IMG/VR virus record: IMGVR_UViG_3300042475_005534
Coordinates: 1 to 64,000 of that record
DNA: 64,000 nucleotides
Source of the DNA: a virus
Direction: 5' to 3' (one strand)
The notes under the pieces are model-generated. The model ran no database searches and was not told where the DNA came from. It worked only from the letters and a program-made list of their open reading frames with translations. Made by a program: the position numbers and the translations under genes. This document shows positions 25,684-34,775 of the stretch, in pieces; positions within the stretch are counted from its first letter, which is position 1, and each line of letters starts with the position of its first letter.

Positions 25684-26007
25684 TCAACCCTCCACGTCGG
25701 CGCCGGAGCCAACAGCTTGAACGGCAATGCTTTCGACAACGTTGGGCTTCCAGCCGGACTCCCAGATCTCCCTGGCGCGAGTCATGAGTTGGTCACGGGT
25801 GAGGAACCCCCACCGCTTAGCGATAGACCTGAGGCGATCAAGGAGATCTCCTGAGAGGAGAGAGCCCTCGTAACGCAGGACAAGACGGGCTGCATGAGCG
25901 ATGTCGGCCTCACAAGGAGTGCCTGCTTGTTCAAGGGAGAGGACGATCTGCCTGTCGATGCCGTCCATTGGATGGCCGCCTGTGGCTGTGGTTCCAGCAG
26001 GATTCAT
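25684..26007 (-). CDS. Hypothetical protein, first gene of the nucleotide operon
   Basis: A 107-residue helical protein (ADIAHAARLVLRYEGSLLSG, then RAREIWESGW). The start ATG at 26007 is preceded by CTTCACCCC, a leader also seen before other - strand genes. It is the first gene after the repeat-rich gap at 26.0-26.6 kb. Confidence 0.55.
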   Translation of the reverse strand: MNPAGTTATGGHPMDGIDRQIVLSLEQAGTPCEADIAHAARLVLRYEGSLLSGDLLDRLRSIAKRWGFLTRDQLMTRAREIWESGWKPNVVESIAVQAVGSGADVEG

Positions 26008-26577
26008 GGGGTGAAGGTCTGGCGTGCGGATTGTAAGCCTTCTGACGCAGATGGGCAATGGTTTGGTATGTAAAGAGCCGGCGGGGTGCCTATCAGGAGG
26101 CTTCCCAGAATTTGGAAAAGTACATCTTGATACAGTGCCGCGAGTGCCTTCGAGCTTGACACGGGCAAAACGACTGGGGCGGAAGGAGTTTGACGAGGTG
26201 TGTCAAGGTCGTCAAGCTTTTCCTATACCTTCCTAGGGAAATTCCCTTATTCCAGGAAATCCCTTGTCAGCACTGTCTTGTCAAGGATAGCAAGAATTCA
26301 ACGAGCTAGGCAAGGAAAAAAGCTTGACACCAAGGGGAACCCAGCAAGAGAGACCTTGGAATTTATTTTTCCCAGAAAAGGTTTGGAGAAAGCTTGACAC
26401 AGCCAACACCGCAGCTCAAACCCCTTGCCACAACAGGCGTTTCCCCGTGTCAAACCCCTTGACACGCAGGCGGCAAGTGGGGACATTCCGGGCGGTAGTC
26501 CAGCGAGTCTCACCCGCAAGCAAGAAAAAGCCCCGCAAGACGCGTCTGACAGGATGCAACACAGGTAGTCGCAGGGG
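26008..26577. other. Gene-free region with repeated CTTGACAC boxes (candidate origin or operator array)
   Basis: No convincing gene in 570 bp between the primase-helicase stop and the nucleotide operon. CTTGACAC occurs at 26155, 26323, 26393 and 26458, its reverse complement GTGTCAAG at 26200, and near matches GTCAAG at 26211, CTTGTCAAG at 26277 and GTGTCAAA at 26447. An AT-rich patch (26358-26370) lies between copies. No -10 box stands at the right distance from the TTGACA cores I checked, which argues for protein-binding iterons rather than promoters. Location beside a replication gene suggests a replication origin (inference). Confidence 0.5.
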
Positions 26578-29061
26578 CTACCAGTCGAGCGGAATGTCGC
26601 TCTTCTCAGAGGGCTCTAACTCCGTGTTGGGATCGTCAGGGTCGCCCTCCATCCAGTAGTTCTGAGGATTCCGTTTGCCTGGAGGTCTGATCCGGACCTT
26701 TCGCAGGCCCAGCCTCTTGAGGACATCACCGATCGGCTGCCTCACTCTGTGGAAGTCTTTTTCCTCGATGCTCAAGTGCTTGCAGATATCAGCCATCAAG
26801 TAGGCGGGTCGCCCCATGTGGATCGTGCTGGGATGGAGCTGCAGGACCCTGGAGACGGCATCCATCAATGGGTCGTCCACCATGAAGTTGGTCATGTACT
26901 CCTCCACCTGGCTGATCTCGTCAGAGCTGAAGCCATGGGGCTCGCCATCGAGGTAAGCCTTTCGAGCAGCAGACCAGATGGCATCCCGATCGGTTTTGAC
27001 TTTGTCGAGGTCGATGATCAGGTTCTTCTCGCTGCGAGGGGCGAGAACCTTGCCGGTAACTCGGATGGGAAGAAACCTCCGATTTCCGGTGGGATCCAGC
27101 ATGAAGCTGTCATGGTTGGTGTTGCCCGCCAGGACGAAGGATCTGGGATAGGACCTTTCGTTTTGGTATTTGGGAGCGGATCTGTCGGTGGCTACTGAGA
27201 CGAGGTTCTTGAGTTCTTCGACGTAGCGGCGCTCAAAGAAGCGGTCGCATTCATCAAGGAGGACAACCCAGCCTGCATGCAAGACGTGGGGCCTGTCCTT
27301 GAGGTAGCCGATCCCCTGCTGCACGGTGGCGCACATGGGGTAGCGATTGAGGTGGTCCGGCGGGGTGAGGTATTGGAAGAAGAAGGACTTGCCCTTGTTC
27401 TGGTCACCGATGAGGATCATCATCCAGCTGTGCTCACAGCCAGGTTCAGTGGCCCGGGCAATGGCGCCAATCAGGAATCGCTGCAGGATGACATTGGCCA
27501 GCAAGCGGCCATCAGGGAGTCGGGGGTTGAGGATCTCGTCGTAGGACACCCCGAGGAGTTCTTCTGCGATGGTGTCCCAGTAGGGAGCAGGTGCAGTGGC
27601 AGCGCAGGATTCCAGGTAGTCAGTAACTGGGTTGTAGCGCCGCTCCCATGCCTCCACCTGGAGGATGTCGTGAACGCCACCCTTGGGATAGAGGTCCCCC
27701 TTGCGCCCTCTGGAAATACGGGTGTAGACAGTGGAGGGGTCGGGAACTTCAGTGATGCCGTCCTTGCCGTCGTATTCGATGGTCTGGGTCAGGACGTTCA
27801 GTCGCAGGCCTGGATAGAAGATGCGGATGCGATCCAGGATCTCGTCAGCGGCTCCACCTGCTGATTTGTCCTTGCTACCTGTGGGGCGGCCTCGGCCTCT
27901 TTTGGGCGGAGGAGTGACGGGGTCTGGACTGACGTCGCCGTAACTGATGGTTTCGAAATCGTCATCGAGCTGCGATTCGATTCCTGCGTCATCAAAGGGC
28001 GGCGGCTCGGGCATGGGTAGATCGCTGTCTGCAGGTGCGGGACTGGAGGAATAGGAGGCGCCCCACTCCAGGAGGGATGGGGTGGAAGCTCCCAGGACGG
28101 GATCATCTGGGTCGATCTCGTGGAGACCCAGGAAATCCTGGTGGGAGTAGCCAGCTACACCTGGGATGCCGGCATCGCTGTATTCACTGCGGAGATGATC
28201 AGGCAGGTGCTTGCGCCAGCTGGGGTCCTGCTCTCCCGCCAAAAAGAAGAGAGTCGCCAAGGTGGTATTGCCAGAGAAGCCGCGGAAGAAGCGCTCGCTG
28301 GTTTGCCGGCGATTCTTGCCCTGGCCGTGGTGACCGCGGGAGGCCCAATCGGACCAGACCCCATAGAGAGCGTCACCAACGGATGCTGCTGCTGCTGTGA
28401 TGCGGATGAAGAGATGCCGCTCGCCGTCAGCGGTGGGACTGATGACGTTCTGCAGAACCCATTCCGCCTGGGCAATGGAGATGGGATCTGCCTCCTCTGT
28501 AGCCTGCCGGCGACGCTTGAGGTCCTCTTGTAGCTGTTCCCGTGCTGCATTGATAATGGCTTCTGGGAGTGTGGCTTCTGGGTGGAGGAGTTTTTGGGTA
28601 CCGCCGGAATAGCTATAGAAGATGCGGCAGGGGTCTGAGCAACTCTTGTCGCTGCCAAGGGTGCCGATCAGCTGGGTAACGACGGCTTTGTAGAGCTCGG
28701 GGTCGTCGATGCGGCAAGGGAGACGGAAGACCACCCGGAAGCGATTGGCTCCGGCTCGAGGCTGATGACTGGCGGTTGTGTAATAGAGGAGGGCGGAGGC
28801 AGCGAGCTCATGGGCCAGGAAGTCCTCCAAGTCCATGCCGTAGTCGATGTCGACCACTGCCAGATCTGCGTACTTGAAGGCGGACGTGGTGCGGTGGGTT
28901 GAGCTCATGGCAGCAGCAATCCAGCCAGTGCCCGCCCGGATCAACTGGAGGAGGCCGTCGCTATCGACTGTTCGCTGCTGCCAGTTACTGCCGTACTCCT
29001 CACGCCAGGCTGGCTTGTCGTGGATTGCCGGGTTGAGTGAGATCGGGAAGGATGGCGGCAT
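26578..29061 (-). CDS. VapE-like primase-helicase
   Basis: An 827-residue replication protein. Near residue 70 LAVVDIDYG fits the metal motif of archaeo-eukaryotic-type primases. Residues 360-400 are a Pro-rich hinge with GRGRPTGSKDK. The C-terminal part is a superfamily 3/VapE ATPase: GDQNKGKS Walker A near 552, VVLLDECDRF Walker B near 600, FVLAGNTNHDSF and GNRRFLPI near 645-665. It would prime and unwind phage DNA. It is divergent from the HTH regulator, across a 250-bp gap. Gene-free repeats follow its 3' end. Confidence 0.82.
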   Translation of the reverse strand: MPPSFPISLNPAIHDKPAWREEYGSNWQQRTVDSDGLLQLIRAGTGWIAAAMSSTHRTTSAFKYADLAVVDIDYGMDLEDFLAHELAASALLYYTTASHQPRAGANRFRVVFRLPCRIDDPELYKAVVTQLIGTLGSDKSCSDPCRIFYSYSGGTQKLLHPEATLPEAIINAAREQLQEDLKRRRQATEEADPISIAQAEWVLQNVISPTADGERHLFIRITAAAASVGDALYGVWSDWASRGHHGQGKNRRQTSERFFRGFSGNTTLATLFFLAGEQDPSWRKHLPDHLRSEYSDAGIPGVAGYSHQDFLGLHEIDPDDPVLGASTPSLLEWGASYSSSPAPADSDLPMPEPPPFDDAGIESQLDDDFETISYGDVSPDPVTPPPKRGRGRPTGSKDKSAGGAADEILDRIRIFYPGLRLNVLTQTIEYDGKDGITEVPDPSTVYTRISRGRKGDLYPKGGVHDILQVEAWERRYNPVTDYLESCAATAPAPYWDTIAEELLGVSYDEILNPRLPDGRLLANVILQRFLIGAIARATEPGCEHSWMMILIGDQNKGKSFFFQYLTPPDHLNRYPMCATVQQGIGYLKDRPHVLHAGWVVLLDECDRFFERRYVEELKNLVSVATDRSAPKYQNERSYPRSFVLAGNTNHDSFMLDPTGNRRFLPIRVTGKVLAPRSEKNLIIDLDKVKTDRDAIWSAARKAYLDGEPHGFSSDEISQVEEYMTNFMVDDPLMDAVSRVLQLHPSTIHMGRPAYLMADICKHLSIEEKDFHRVRQPIGDVLKRLGLRKVRIRPPGKRNPQNYWMEGDPDDPNTELEPSEKSDIPLDW

Positions 29062-29313
29062 TCGGCCGAGGGAGACTGGAGGGTCTTAGGGCTGCTTAGC
29101 TAGTCTGGCGCCTTGCGTGACTTGTTTTGCAGCACAGGCGCGAAGGCTACTGGGGATCGGGGAAGTTCGCCAGATGTGGTTTATTAAATCTTGCATAAGG
29201 GATTTAATGTGCAAAAGTTTAAGCAGAACTATCTCAGAAGCGCAGCCCGACTGGGCGTGAGCGATTGACAGGTGCTACTGTCCGATCTCGCTCAATACGC
29301 AAGGTAGGACCCA
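29062..29313. promoter_or_regulatory. Divergent control region between primase-helicase and regulator
   Basis: A 252-bp gap between divergent starts, AT-rich near 29175-29225 (GTGGTTTATTAAATCTTGC). It must hold promoters in both directions and probably sites for the regulator. I see no clear palindrome or convincing -35/-10 pair. Confidence 0.4.
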
Positions 29314-29934
29314 ATGCCGGCAAGACGAAGCTCAATCAAGGATAACGACTCCACCTATTACGAGAGATTCGCTGCGGCACTCCGTCAAGTGATGGCAAGA
29401 CACGAATGGAGCGAGAGGCGTCTTGCATCGGAACTGGGTATCACGATAGGAACGACTCAGAAATATTTTCGTGCAGGGGTGCACCCATTACGGGTGTCGA
29501 CTGGGATCAACAAGCGCCTCTCCGTGCTGATGGGGATCACGTTGGACGCGCTGGTCGCGTACTACGAAACAGGAGTCTACGAAAGCGATATCTCGTTTGA
29601 GGATGTCGTGTCGTGGATTCGCTCCAGTGCAGGTGCAGGGCACATCTCGGGAATGCTGGAGGCCATGACGACAGCGAGCCAGAGGAGTATCCCGGCTGCG
29701 GCTCTCCCACCGGCAGAAGAGAAGTCGCTTTACTCGTGGCCCAGGGAGGAGCTTGTAGCAGCGGAGGTGCCCGAGTGGTTGCAGGAGAAGATGGGATTGA
29801 CGACCGAGGCGCTGGACCTGCTCGAGAGGGAGGGGACGTTTAGCGATGAGTTGGTTGCTGCGTTCGCGGTGGCCACCAACCTGGAGGAGGAGGCGGTCCG
29901 AGAAGCATTCACCAATAGGGAGGCGGTTGCCTAG
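29314..29934 (+). CDS. Cro/CI-like HTH transcriptional regulator
   Basis: A 206-residue protein. RRLASELGITIGTTQKYFRAG near residue 35 is a Cro/CI-type helix-turn-helix; ALVAYYETGVYESD follows. The C-terminal half (residues 140-206) is helical and acidic and lacks the Ser/Lys peptidase of LexA-type repressors. Divergent from the replication gene and followed by a palindrome and a strong terminator, it is the best lysogeny/early regulator candidate here. Confidence 0.7.
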   Translation: MPARRSSIKDNDSTYYERFAAALRQVMARHEWSERRLASELGITIGTTQKYFRAGVHPLRVSTGINKRLSVLMGITLDALVAYYETGVYESDISFEDVVSWIRSSAGAGHISGMLEAMTTASQRSIPAAALPPAEEKSLYSWPREELVAAEVPEWLQEKMGLTTEALDLLEREGTFSDELVAAFAVATNLEEEAVREAFTNREAVA

Positions 29935-29963
29935 GCGGGCAGGATGCATGCTATGGTAATCAC

Positions 29964-29991
29964 GTTCCTTCGATTGAAGGGTCGAAGGAAC
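29964..29991 (+). repeat. Perfect 10-bp inverted repeat downstream of the regulator
   Basis: GTTCCTTCGA (29964-29973) and TCGAAGGAAC (29982-29991) are exact complements around an 8-nt spacer. No T-run follows, so it is more likely an operator or RNA structure than a terminator. Confidence 0.6.
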
Positions 29992-30048
29992 CTCTTGGTG
30001 TGACCGGGGTGAGCCGGACATTACGACTAGAGGGTAAGTGGGATTCAG

Positions 30049-30078
30049 AGCTCTCCGTGGTAGGGGAGCTTTTTTTTT
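30049..30078 (+). terminator. Rho-independent terminator
   Basis: Stem AGCTCTCC (30049-30056) / GGGGAGCT (30063-30070), 6-nt loop, followed by eight T. Canonical shape; ends the regulator transcript. Confidence 0.85.
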
Positions 30079-30172
30079 GGCAAGAAGACAGCGGAGCTAT
30101 CACCAAGGTGCACGACCAGGATGGCGGCAATTTCTGGGTGACTAGGATAGGTCGAGAAATAGATCGGTCCCG

Positions 30173-30508
30173 ATGGCGAGAATGGCCGGTCGGTCGGACA
30201 TTGCACAGCTGCTTCAGGCGGACAAGGACCTGAAGTATGGCTTTGGCGAATTAACGGACGGGGACCTCGGCTTGATTGCAAGAGCCGGCAACGAGTACGA
30301 CCCAGATTCAGCAAGGGTCGAGACTGAAAGAATGTCCGCTGTTCCTGGTAGTGCTTATTTCACTGATGGCCAGGGGTTCGAGAGATATCTGTCTCCGGCA
30401 GAGGGCAAGATGATGCTTGCGCAGGCAATGGCGGATCCCCAGGGATTCATGCGGAGTTACGGGGTACCAGCAGCGGACTTCCTGGGTGCCGTTGCAAGGC
30501 AGGGATAA
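30173..30508 (+). CDS. Hypothetical protein
   Basis: A 111-residue helical protein (ATG 30173 or 30182). IAQLLQADKDLKYGFGELTD; ends two bases before the next gene. It starts the small + operon at 30.2-32.0 kb. No family recognised. Confidence 0.55.
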   Translation: MARMAGRSDIAQLLQADKDLKYGFGELTDGDLGLIARAGNEYDPDSARVETERMSAVPGSAYFTDGQGFERYLSPAEGKMMLAQAMADPQGFMRSYGVPAADFLGAVARQG

Positions 30509-30510
30509 AC

Positions 30511-31518
30511 ATGAATCGTGCACGACGAAGGATACCCCTTGGAACAAGCGCAGCACGACGCCTGCAGCAACTGAGCGCAAGAACCTCACGGCAACGACAG
30601 GGACAGTTCAGGGCCGAGCTTGAGGAGCGTCGCCAGTTCGAAGACCTAGGACTGGATCACGAGGCGGTCCAGAGAGCCAGGGCTGCTGCCTACCTAGAGG
30701 CAATGACTGGAGTCATGGAAGAGCGAAGAGAGCCGTATCAGTTAGAGATTCCTGGGATCAAGGCGACGCTTATGTCGCTGCGCTCTCGAGAACCAATGAC
30801 AGATGACGAAGCCCGCGCCATGGGAATTGTTCTACCCATCGAGCCGGTTGCTAGAGGCCCAGCGGGAGAACAGATGGAAATTAACTTTGATGCACCTACG
30901 GCTGCCAATCAAATCACCCTCCTTCCGCGCCAGGTCACGGGTGAATCCGTTTCGGACTATATCGATCAGTTACCTAGACTTAGGGAACAACCAAGGACCA
31001 GCAAGGCAATGAGAGGGCTCCCACCAGGAAACACTCGCATGGCAGGAGACCCCGCAATCCAGGCTATGGCGCTCAGTATTTTACTGGGACAGGCGGCACC
31101 AGGAGCCTATGGCTTGTACGATGCCGCGACAGGGGAAGAGAGCGGCATAGGCGAGCTGGCGATGAATTACGCCTTGACTGGCTTACCGGCCCTGGGATTC
31201 GTTGGAGGAATAGCAGGAGCTCTAGCAGCAGATCCGGCATCTCGGGCTGCGGCCGATGGATTACGCATTTGGTCAGCCAAGGCCAAGGAAGGTAAACCTC
31301 CAACGGCGGAGGAAATGGCAAGCTTTATGCAAGCCGCTAACGCAGCAGCTGCTCAGAGAATGAAGCAAAACCCAGACATGTCAAGACAGGAAGCGGTGGC
31401 CCTGACCGGGAAGAGGGGACAACGGAATCTCATGGGAGGCGCGTTGGCGGGCACCTTGGCAGGTGGGATTCCAGCGATAATGCTCATGCAAGATTCCCCT
31501 CGGGAGCAAGAGGGTTGA
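30511..31518 (+). CDS. Hypothetical protein, probably virion-associated
   Basis: A 335-residue protein. Residues 1-60 are strongly basic (RARRRIPLGTSAARRLQQLS). A hydrophobic Gly/Ala stretch lies near residues 210-245 (LPALGFVGGIAGALA) and another at 305-325, which may be membrane-active. Basic head plus hydrophobic segments fits an internal or ejection protein. Context: two virion-type small genes follow. Confidence 0.5.
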   Translation: MNRARRRIPLGTSAARRLQQLSARTSRQRQGQFRAELEERRQFEDLGLDHEAVQRARAAAYLEAMTGVMEERREPYQLEIPGIKATLMSLRSREPMTDDEARAMGIVLPIEPVARGPAGEQMEINFDAPTAANQITLLPRQVTGESVSDYIDQLPRLREQPRTSKAMRGLPPGNTRMAGDPAIQAMALSILLGQAAPGAYGLYDAATGEESGIGELAMNYALTGLPALGFVGGIAGALAADPASRAAADGLRIWSAKAKEGKPPTAEEMASFMQAANAAAAQRMKQNPDMSRQEAVALTGKRGQRNLMGGALAGTLAGGIPAIMLMQDSPREQEG

Positions 31519-31522
31519 CCTG

Positions 31523-31642
31523 GTGACACGCAAAGCCGGAGACAAACTTGCCGCCGCCTGTTGGAAGGGCTATGAGGCTATTGGCACCAAGGTGAAAGAT
31601 GGTCGCACGGTGCCGAATTGTGTACCTGTGAAGAAAGCTTGA
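31523..31642 (+). CDS. Tiny conserved phage protein (39 residues)
   Basis: GTG at 31523 opens 39 codons with the motif CWKGYEAIGTKVKDGRTVPN and then CVPVKK. I recall the same CWKGYE...VPNC pattern in small virion-associated proteins of many marine phages. Its stop overlaps the ATG of the next gene. Confidence 0.65.
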   Translation: MTRKAGDKLAAACWKGYEAIGTKVKDGRTVPNCVPVKKA

Positions 31643-31926
31643 TGGCCAAGATCCGTGTTGCTGGTGAGATCTTTGAGGGATTAAACCAACCCAAGCGCAC
31701 GCCAGGCGACAGCAAGAAGTTTGCAGTCGCAGTGCGGGGACCAGGGGGCGACCCCAGGATCGTGCGCTTTGGAGATCCTTCGATGCAGAATTACCGCAAC
31801 GGACCCCAGGGACAGGGAGGACACGGGGACGACGGACGCAGGGCCAACTTCAAGAGTCGCCACAATTGCGATGAGAAAACTGACAAGACCAAGCCTGGCT
31901 GGTGGAGTTGTAACTGGAGCTGGTAG
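31642..31926 (+). CDS. Conserved small phage protein with FKSRHNC motif
   Basis: A 94-residue basic protein from ATG 31642. DPRIVRFGDPSMQNYR, then ANFKSRHNCDEKTDKT and WWSCNWSW at the end. This C-terminal pattern recurs in small phage proteins (recollection) and may bind zinc through Cys/His. Coupled to the 39-residue gene before it. Confidence 0.65.
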   Translation: MAKIRVAGEIFEGLNQPKRTPGDSKKFAVAVRGPGGDPRIVRFGDPSMQNYRNGPQGQGGHGDDGRRANFKSRHNCDEKTDKTKPGWWSCNWSW

Positions 31927-31937
31927 GCACCCCCCCA

Positions 31938-31972
31938 GCTAGCGAGCAAAGGGATAGTCCATCCTTGCTAGC
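31938..31972 (+). terminator. Hairpin after the small + operon
   Basis: GCTAGC (31938-31943) and GCTAGC (31967-31972) flank a second pairing AAGGGAT/ATCCTT. The T-run is poor (CTGGTCTT), so it may be an RNA structure rather than a true terminator. Confidence 0.4.
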
Positions 31973-32009
31973 CTGGTCTTGCGCTTAAACCCCGGCGAGA
32001 CTAAGCCCT

Positions 32010-32324
32010 TTGTCTCACAGGATTGAAGGATCGGAGTTGGTCTCGAAGCGGGCCACCAAGAACAGTTTCAGGCGAGAGATCATCAACGCGTGGGACGGCT
32101 GCTGCAGTTACTGCGGATGCCAGCCCGAGAAGGTCACCCTTGACCATGTCGTCCCCAAGATCAAGGGCGGCACCACGAAGAGATCGAATCTGGTGCCAGC
32201 CTGTGCTTCGTGCAATGTCTCAAAGAATCACTGCGACGTTTGGCAGTGGTACATGGAGCAGCCGTTCTACTGCGCCGACAAGGAGCAAGCGATCAGGAGC
32301 TGGCTATCGAATGGACCGGGCTAG
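32010..32324 (+). CDS. HNH endonuclease (McrA-like)
   Basis: A protein of up to 104 residues with a TTG start at 32010 (a TTG at 32037 is also possible). CCSYCGCQPEKVTLDHVVPK, then GGTTKRSNLVPACASCN, is a complete HNH with two CxxC zinc knuckles. Such small HNH genes are either homing nucleases or packaging-related; no terminase is near. Convergent with the dCTP deaminase gene. Confidence 0.75.
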   Translation: MSHRIEGSELVSKRATKNSFRREIINAWDGCCSYCGCQPEKVTLDHVVPKIKGGTTKRSNLVPACASCNVSKNHCDVWQWYMEQPFYCADKEQAIRSWLSNGPG

Positions 32325-32330
32325 CGCTGT

Positions 32331-34016
32331 TCACACTCTTGCGAGTACAACCTTCTCCGGCTGGTGCTGATACTTGCCATCGCGGTCCTCGTAGGTGACA
32401 TCACAGGGATCCCCCTCGAAAAACAGGAGTTGACAGATCCCTTCATTGGCGTAGATGCGGCAGTCAGCCCCTGAGGAGTTGCTGAACTCCAGGGTGAGGT
32501 GGCCTTCCCAGCCGGCCTCGGCGGGAGTTGTGTTGAGAATGATACCGCAGTTCTTGACAAAGACTCCCGCAGACAGGGCAAAGTTTCCTGTCCTGGGAGC
32601 GGCGAGGCAGTAGGTTGGATGAAGACCAGGAACGCGGCGCACATTGCAAATCTTATGGTTTGCAGCCAGCGTTCCTGCCCGGAAGCCTTCGATGATGCTG
32701 TGGAACCGGCGAAAAGCGGAGCGATCTACGCTCAGCATCCTGGCAGCTCCACGAATGGAACCCGTAGCCAGTAGTGCGTTCGTCAGACTTTCAGAAGTGA
32801 CATCTTTTCGGCGGCGAAGCGCTCCCGCGCCAGCGTGTGCCACGGCCGACTGTTTGGCCCTGGCGTCTGGCTGAAGCCAGCGCTTCTTTCTTGCCTTAGC
32901 AAGGTTTTGACGGCTCTCTTCCGAGTCGAGATAAGGACGTCGTCCCTCTAGGGCCTTGCGCTTGCTCTCGTCACAGTGCAAGGCATTCAAGATTTTTTTC
33001 CGGTGTTGCGAATCCAACGCAAACTTCTCCGCGCTTTTCCGGCCACCATGCAAATGCCTGAGATCTTCCTGGTTGTGAAGTCGCGTGTGCTGCGCTTGCG
33101 TCAACAATGCAAGGTTGTCCGGGTGATTGTTTGTCTTAATTCCGTCTCGATGATGGACGTGCAGATCTTCGCAGTCAAGGATATCCCTGGCGACCATCCG
33201 GTGAACCGATGTGCGTGCACCTCGCCTGTCACTTCCTTTGGAGGCCAGCGCCGAAGCGTGAACCGGATCGTAAACGCCGGGATAGCCGTGGTCCTCCCAG
33301 TCGTAGAAAGCGTGCAGGGAATCCCCAGGCTGGAGGTGCTGGGCCTCTTTCTCAGTACCGTCTCGAAGCAGGAATCCGTGGTCAGGCGTGCAATGAATCA
33401 ATTCTCCGTTGTCCAGTTCAACTTCAAGAAGTTGGCTTTCCTCGATAAGACGCGGCGCAACCAATTCCTGAGCGATGATTCGACCGTCCAGGACTCCGAA
33501 GCCGTACAACCTTTCTCCAGCCTTTGCTTTGTCGATCAATTCCAGAAAGGTGAAATCTCCGTCAACAAGGCGAACCTTGGTGTCACCACTGAAGCAACGC
33601 GCATAAGTGCTCTTGCCCAGGCAGATGACCGTGACATTGGCTGGGACCTTGAGCTTTTCCAGGGCGACCCCGAGTCCGTAGGAGTGGGCCGGGAGAATGA
33701 AGTAGGCCCCATCACTGTCTGAGTGCAGGGCAGCAGGCTCCAGGTTGTCGGGGTTGAACCGCTTGGGGTCCATCACCGTGCCGGGTATATGGCGGAAGAT
33801 CAGGAACTCCTTGGGCGAGAGACGCAGGTCATAGCCGTAGGAGCTGCAGCCGTAGGACAGGGCCGGGACGGTGTCGATCTCCCAGACGACCTTGTCCAGT
33901 ATGGGATCAAAGGAGTAGGGATGCCTCAGCTCAATGCGGCGTACCAGCTCCGGAGTGAACGGTTCGATCATCCCAGCAGAGGCCTGCTGCTTAATCCAGC
34001 GGTCGTTCTTCAGCAT
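32331..34016 (-). CDS. dcd: dCTP deaminase precursor with an intein
   Basis: A 561-residue precursor. N-extein (residues 1-140) and C-extein (last 72) join to a 212-residue dCTP deaminase: [36 protein letters not shown], then [15 protein letters not shown] and [13 protein letters not shown]. The enzyme turns dCTP into dUTP, feeding ThyX after dUTP hydrolysis. The intein sits directly after the KSTYAR motif of the active site, a typical conserved insertion point. Start ATG 34016 fits the family; upstream codons to 34070 are probably untranslated. Confidence 0.85.
   Translation of the reverse strand: MLKNDRWIKQQASAGMIEPFTPELVRRIELRHPYSFDPILDKVVWEIDTVPALSYGCSSYGYDLRLSPKEFLIFRHIPGTVMDPKRFNPDNLEPAALHSDSDGAYFILPAHSYGLGVALEKLKVPANVTVICLGKSTYARCFSGDTKVRLVDGDFTFLELIDKAKAGERLYGFGVLDGRIIAQELVAPRLIEESQLLEVELDNGELIHCTPDHGFLLRDGTEKEAQHLQPGDSLHAFYDWEDHGYPGVYDPVHASALASKGSDRRGARTSVHRMVARDILDCEDLHVHHRDGIKTNNHPDNLALLTQAQHTRLHNQEDLRHLHGGRKSAEKFALDSQHRKKILNALHCDESKRKALEGRRPYLDSEESRQNLAKARKKRWLQPDARAKQSAVAHAGAGALRRRKDVTSESLTNALLATGSIRGAARMLSVDRSAFRRFHSIIEGFRAGTLAANHKICNVRRVPGLHPTYCLAAPRTGNFALSAGVFVKNCGIILNTTPAEAGWEGHLTLEFSNSSGADCRIYANEGICQLLFFEGDPCDVTYEDRDGKYQHQPEKVVLARV
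32550..33596 (-). other. Intein with HNH endonuclease domain in dCTP deaminase
   Basis: A 349-residue insertion starting Cys ([13 protein letters not shown], block A) and ending FVKN before the extein Cys. [16 protein letters not shown] is block B (TxxH). The middle has [20 protein letters not shown] and HTRLHNQ, an HNH homing domain, followed by a KSAEKF...RKKI region like nuclease-associated DNA-binding repeats. The end lacks the usual His before Asn (VKN rather than VHN), a known tolerated variation. It should splice itself out. Confidence 0.82.
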
Positions 34017-34020
34017 GGGT

Positions 34021-34233
34021 TTAGGGCACGTAGCCCATGACGATGCCCAGGGGAACGACCCCGATCCCAATAGCCCGGATCACAACCACGCCGCCCAGGG
34101 GGTCGAACGACGAGCCAGCAAGCTTGATGATGTTGCTGGTCCAGCCGTAGGAGCTACCGCCCACGATGGCAGCGAAGAGTAAGCCAACACCGATGCTCTG
34201 AAGGCGAAAGACAATCGAAGGACCGCGGGCCAT
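34021..34233 (-). CDS. Small membrane protein
   Basis: A 70-residue protein from ATG 34233 with two hydrophobic stretches ([18 protein letters not shown] and [20 protein letters not shown]). Four bases upstream of the dCTP deaminase start, so co-transcribed with it. Function unknown; leader TTTCACCCC precedes the ATG. Confidence 0.55.
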   Translation of the reverse strand: MARGPSIVFRLQSIGVGLLFAAIVGGSSYGWTSNIIKLAGSSFDPLGGVVVIRAIGIGVVPLGIVMGYVP

Positions 34234-34364
34234 GGGGTGAAAGGATGGGGCTTTCATTATGACCGCCACGGCAGGCAGTGGCAAGCAATTGGTGCTCGGG
34301 GGTGTAAGCACTTATACTCACTGCTCATTCGGTAGAATGCTTTTGACCTGAATGGAGCGTAAGC

Positions 34365-34655
34365 TTGCACAGGAAAGCAATCAATTGGTCAGGCACAGCA
34401 CACATCCCCTGGGCGGCGCTGCTGCTTGGGCTGGCGCTAGGGCAGGCCGTTGCTGCAAATGCAGCACCCGAGGGGCACATGGTGCAGACACTGCGTTACG
34501 GGGACAGGCGCCACTGCGTCAATGCTGGCGATCTATACGCCCCGGATCGATGGAAGCTGTGGCTGATTTGGGCTCCCAGGAGGGATTGCCAGGAAACGCC
34601 TGTAAATCTTGTCGCGCATCGCGGGGCTGTTGGCGTTTGGCACCCCTTCCAGTGA
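34365..34655 (+). CDS. Small secreted protein
   Basis: A 96-residue protein with a TTG start at 34365. Residues 15-34 (IPWAALLLGLALGQAVAANA) form a signal peptide with an AxA cleavage site. The mature part has two cysteines (HCVNAG and RDCQET) that could form a disulfide. No family recognised. A longer frame at 34352 overlaps in another phase. Confidence 0.45.
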   Translation: MHRKAINWSGTAHIPWAALLLGLALGQAVAANAAPEGHMVQTLRYGDRRHCVNAGDLYAPDRWKLWLIWAPRRDCQETPVNLVAHRGAVGVWHPFQ

Positions 34656-34775
34656 ACGCCCCGGAACGTAAGGAGTGTCCACCCTGAAGCTAGGCCCCCC
34701 CGCAATGGCGTCTTGCAGGAGGGGCGCTACTTTAGGGCTGAATGCCATTCGCATGGTTAATTGGGGGAGGTGTCC

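Noticed and set aside
26155-26465. The TTGACA cores as a series of ordinary promoters
   Set aside because: The two sites tested for a -10 at 16-18 nt had none, and copies on both strands favour protein-binding sites.
32976-33722. 248-codon + strand frame
   Set aside because: Antisense to the intein, which has splicing blocks and an HNH domain.
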